A stretch of DNA of 6,928 bases from Pirellulaceae bacterium. Lineage in GTDB: Bacteria > Planctomycetota > Planctomycetia > Pirellulales > Pirellulaceae. Position 1 is the stretch's first letter. Each line of letters begins with the position of its first letter. A model generated the notes under the pieces. That model was not told where the DNA came from. It worked only from the letters and a program-made list of their open reading frames with translations, and ran no database searches. Shown here piece after piece: positions 5,656 to 6,928 of this stretch. The translations under genes were made by a program, and so were the position numbers. The DNA lies in the NCBI GenBank assembly GCA_030744095.1, contig JASLRF010000139.1, positions 1 through 6,928 of the forward strand. Direction: 5' to 3'.

Positions 5656-6264
5656 TCACTTTGAATGGTCGCGACGCGTGCCGCTGACAAAGCGACTGCC
5701 ATCGACGAAGAAACGCAGCCGTGCCTCGTAGGCAGAAGTCACACCAATGCGCTTCGATTGGCCTGTGCGAAACGACCGAGTTGACAAGGCATCCGTGTCG
5801 TCGATCCAGATTCGACTGCCACATGTCAGATCCCATCCGTCCAGATCTCGATCGACGTCCAGTGCTTCGCACAATCGCGCCGGACCTCGAGCCAGATCGA
5901 CGAGCGCCATACGCCCTCGCCGCGCCTGCATTACTGTGATCCCAGCGAGCGGCTCAATGGCCCGAATCAACACCGCGGACGCCGCCCCGCTGGCCTCAGT
6001 CACGGCGTTGAGACAGTAACGGGCGTGGATCGAATAGACATAAAGGTGACCCGGTGGTCCGAACATGGCGGCGTTTCTGAGCGTTGGGCCCCGATAGGAA
6101 TGCGCGGCCGAGTCGTTCGCAGCCAGATACGCCTCGACTTCCACAATCGTCCCGCCGGTGAGTCCGCGCCGGGTGCGTCGCTGTAGTGTCTTGCCCAGTA
6201 GCTGGCGAGCGACGGTCGTGGGATCGCGGTCGTAGAACTCGCGCGGCAACGGGTCGGATGGCAT
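5656..6264 (-). CDS. mpg: 3-methyladenine DNA glycosylase (AAG/MPG family)
   Basis: This base-excision repair enzyme removes alkylated purines such as 3-methyladenine (in the human enzyme also hypoxanthine and ethenoadenine) by hydrolysing the N-glycosidic bond, leaving an abasic site. At 202 residues it has normal bacterial length. Diagnostic stretches are I-V-E-V-E-A-Y (40-46; Glu44 matches catalytic Glu125 and Tyr46 matches Tyr127 of human AAG), A-A-H-S (His55 matches His136), M-F-G-P-P-G-H-L-Y-V-Y (67-77), G-P-A-R-L-C-E-A-L (127-135), K-R-I-G-V (171-175) and the closing L-R-F-F-V-D-G-S. The common I-Y-G-M segment is I-H-A-R here. The start at 6264 gives a normal N-terminus; only a weak AGAGA lies upstream. 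The gene follows the STAS gene by 57 bases on the same strand and converges on the decarboxylase gene. Nothing in the sequence shows alkylation-responsive control. Confidence 0.95.
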   Translation of the reverse strand: MPSDPLPREFYDRDPTTVARQLLGKTLQRRTRRGLTGGTIVEVEAYLAANDSAAHSYRGPTLRNAAMFGPPGHLYVYSIHARYCLNAVTEASGAASAVLIRAIEPLAGITVMQARRGRMALVDLARGPARLCEALDVDRDLDGWDLTCGSRIWIDDTDALSTRSFRTGQSKRIGVTSAYEARLRFFVDGSRFVSGTRRDHSK

Positions 6265-6321
6265 GGATTCTCTTTGCCTTATGTCTGTCTCCCAGTGGCG
6301 GAGCTACGACAAGGCTCAGTT

Positions 6322-6672
6322 TCAGTCGCTATCGGTGGGCCACATCACTTTTTGAATCACGGTTCGAACGGCATCTGACATTTCCCGAAACTCTAACTTC
6401 ATTCCCTCGGCCTTTGTCTTCTTATTCAGCAGCACGAGCTTCCCAACCAACGCCGATGAGATTCTCTGAACGCCTTGAAAATTCAACACCAGTGGCATGT
6501 CGATTCTAATCGCAACTTCCACGGCCTGGAGTAACTCTCTTCCGATTCCTTGGATCTCTGACGCCAGATCGATCTCCGCATTTTGGAAGAACACGTTCAG
6601 CGCTTCGCGTGTTCCCACAAGCCGAACGTACTTGTAGGGAATTCCTAGCGGTTTCTCTCCTGTGTTTGCCAT
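6322..6672 (-). CDS. STAS-domain protein (anti-sigma factor antagonist-like)
   Basis: STAS proteins of the SpoIIAA type bind anti-sigma factors or other partners and are switched by phosphorylation of one serine. This 116-residue protein is a single STAS domain: a beta strand (A-L-N-V-F-F, 24-29), an alpha helix (about 38-55), the central strand P-L-V-L-N-F-Q-G-V (60-68), the phosphorylation loop R-I-S-S-A-L-V-G (70-77), then the helix K-L-V-L-L-N-K-K-T-K-A and strand M-K-L-E-F (91-95). By alignment to SpoIIAA D57-S58, Ser73 is the likely phospho-acceptor and Asp57 is replaced by Ser72. The ATG at 6672 is preferred; an in-frame TTG at 6690 would add six residues. There is no Shine-Dalgarno site, and a TACAAT box ends 6 bases before the ATG, which would fit a leaderless transcript. 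No kinase or sigma factor gene is adjacent; the glycosylase gene lies downstream in the same direction. Partner unknown. Confidence 0.83.
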   Translation of the reverse strand: MANTGEKPLGIPYKYVRLVGTREALNVFFQNAEIDLASEIQGIGRELLQAVEVAIRIDMPLVLNFQGVQRISSALVGKLVLLNKKTKAEGMKLEFREMSDAVRTVIQKVMWPTDSD

Positions 6673-6678
6673 GACCAC

Positions 6679-6684
6679 ATTGTA
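6679..6684 (-). promoter_or_regulatory. Possible -10 box (TACAAT) for a leaderless STAS transcript
   Basis: On the minus strand TACAAT ends 6 bases upstream of the ATG at 6672, so transcription would begin at about the start codon itself. This agrees with the absence of a Shine-Dalgarno site. No good -35 element is visible at 16-18 bases, so the call is weak. Confidence 0.28.
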
Positions 6685-6825
6685 GGGCAAACGCTGTGAA
6701 CCTGACTATGGACCGTGCAGCTTCAGGACCGCCCGATCAACAACTGTCGTGTAGCCGTTGTTCGTTCGGCGAACATAATGCCAAATTCACAGAGCGAACA
6801 GCGACTGTTGCAGATATGGCAGTCC

Positions 6826-6928
6826 CTAGCCTGGGATGGCTTCGGCCGCCAGGCGTTCGTCTTCCGTCACGCGATAGAGATCATAAACGCAATCATCGAT
6901 TTCCGCGTCGCACCGGTCAATCTGGCCC
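6826..6928 (-). CDS. C-terminal fragment, resembles Eco57I/type IIG-like DNA methylase-endonuclease (cut by window edge)
   Basis: A minus-strand frame enters from the right edge and ends at TAG (6826-6828), giving the last 33 residues of a protein. The pattern I-D-x-x-D-A-E-I-D-D-x-V-Y-D-L-Y-x-V-T-E-D-E resembles the C-terminal tail I know from N6-adenine methylase/type IIG restriction proteins with a TaqI-like specificity domain, where I-D-x-x-V-Y-x-L-Y-G-L-T-x-x-E is common. Gly in the Y-G-L-T position is Arg here. The full protein would be large, acting in DNA modification or phage defence, but only the tail is visible. A chance open frame is possible, though the motif match is specific. 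The 6691-6825 stretch between it and the STAS gene shows no other gene. Confidence 0.5.
   Translation of the reverse strand, partial: GQIDRCDAEIDDCVYDLYRVTEDERLAAEAIPG

Overview
The window looks like a piece of a planctomycete chromosome (Pirellulaceae-like, moderately GC-rich). This rests on the mix of genes rather than on a marker gene: tandem GspF-family genes, small lipoproteins, a Cys/Gly-rich lipoprotein with a GCGEIYWGEW-type segment that I associate with planctomycete surface proteins, and weak use of Shine-Dalgarno sites. No rRNA, tRNA, CRISPR array, insertion sequence or phage gene is visible.

Layout. Positions 1-2665 are read on the minus strand. A 160-residue lipoprotein gene (2183-2665) comes first, then two GspF-like inner-membrane protein genes (908-1999 and 112-903) separated by only 4 bases. 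They look like the end of a type II secretion or type IV pilus-like operon running off the left edge. The second GspF-like protein has the classical N-terminal segment but only one of the two usual T2SSF domains. The frame after its stop codon stays open to the window edge. A 362-base divergent region (2666-3027) with small inverted repeats separates this block from a plus-strand Cys/Gly-rich lipoprotein gene (3028-3813), which carries a striking QKG hexapeptide repeat and is closed by a good hairpin terminator (3839-3879). Next on the plus strand is a thiamine-diphosphate enzyme of the benzoylformate decarboxylase type (3927-5624). It converges on a minus-strand pair: a STAS-domain protein (6322-6672) followed by a 3-methyladenine DNA glycosylase (5656-6264). 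The right edge cuts a minus-strand gene whose last 33 codons (6826-6928) resemble the C-terminus of Eco57I/type IIG-like DNA methylase-endonucleases.

How the genes relate. The two GspF-like proteins probably act together in one secretion or pilus platform. The other genes look like independent housekeeping or accessory units: alkylation repair, a 2-oxo acid decarboxylase, a regulatory STAS protein and envelope lipoproteins. I do not see a coherent new multi-gene system here. The most interesting items are the split or truncated GspF pair, the QKG-repeat/Cys-cluster lipoprotein, and the altered cofactor and active-site positions of the ThDP enzyme.
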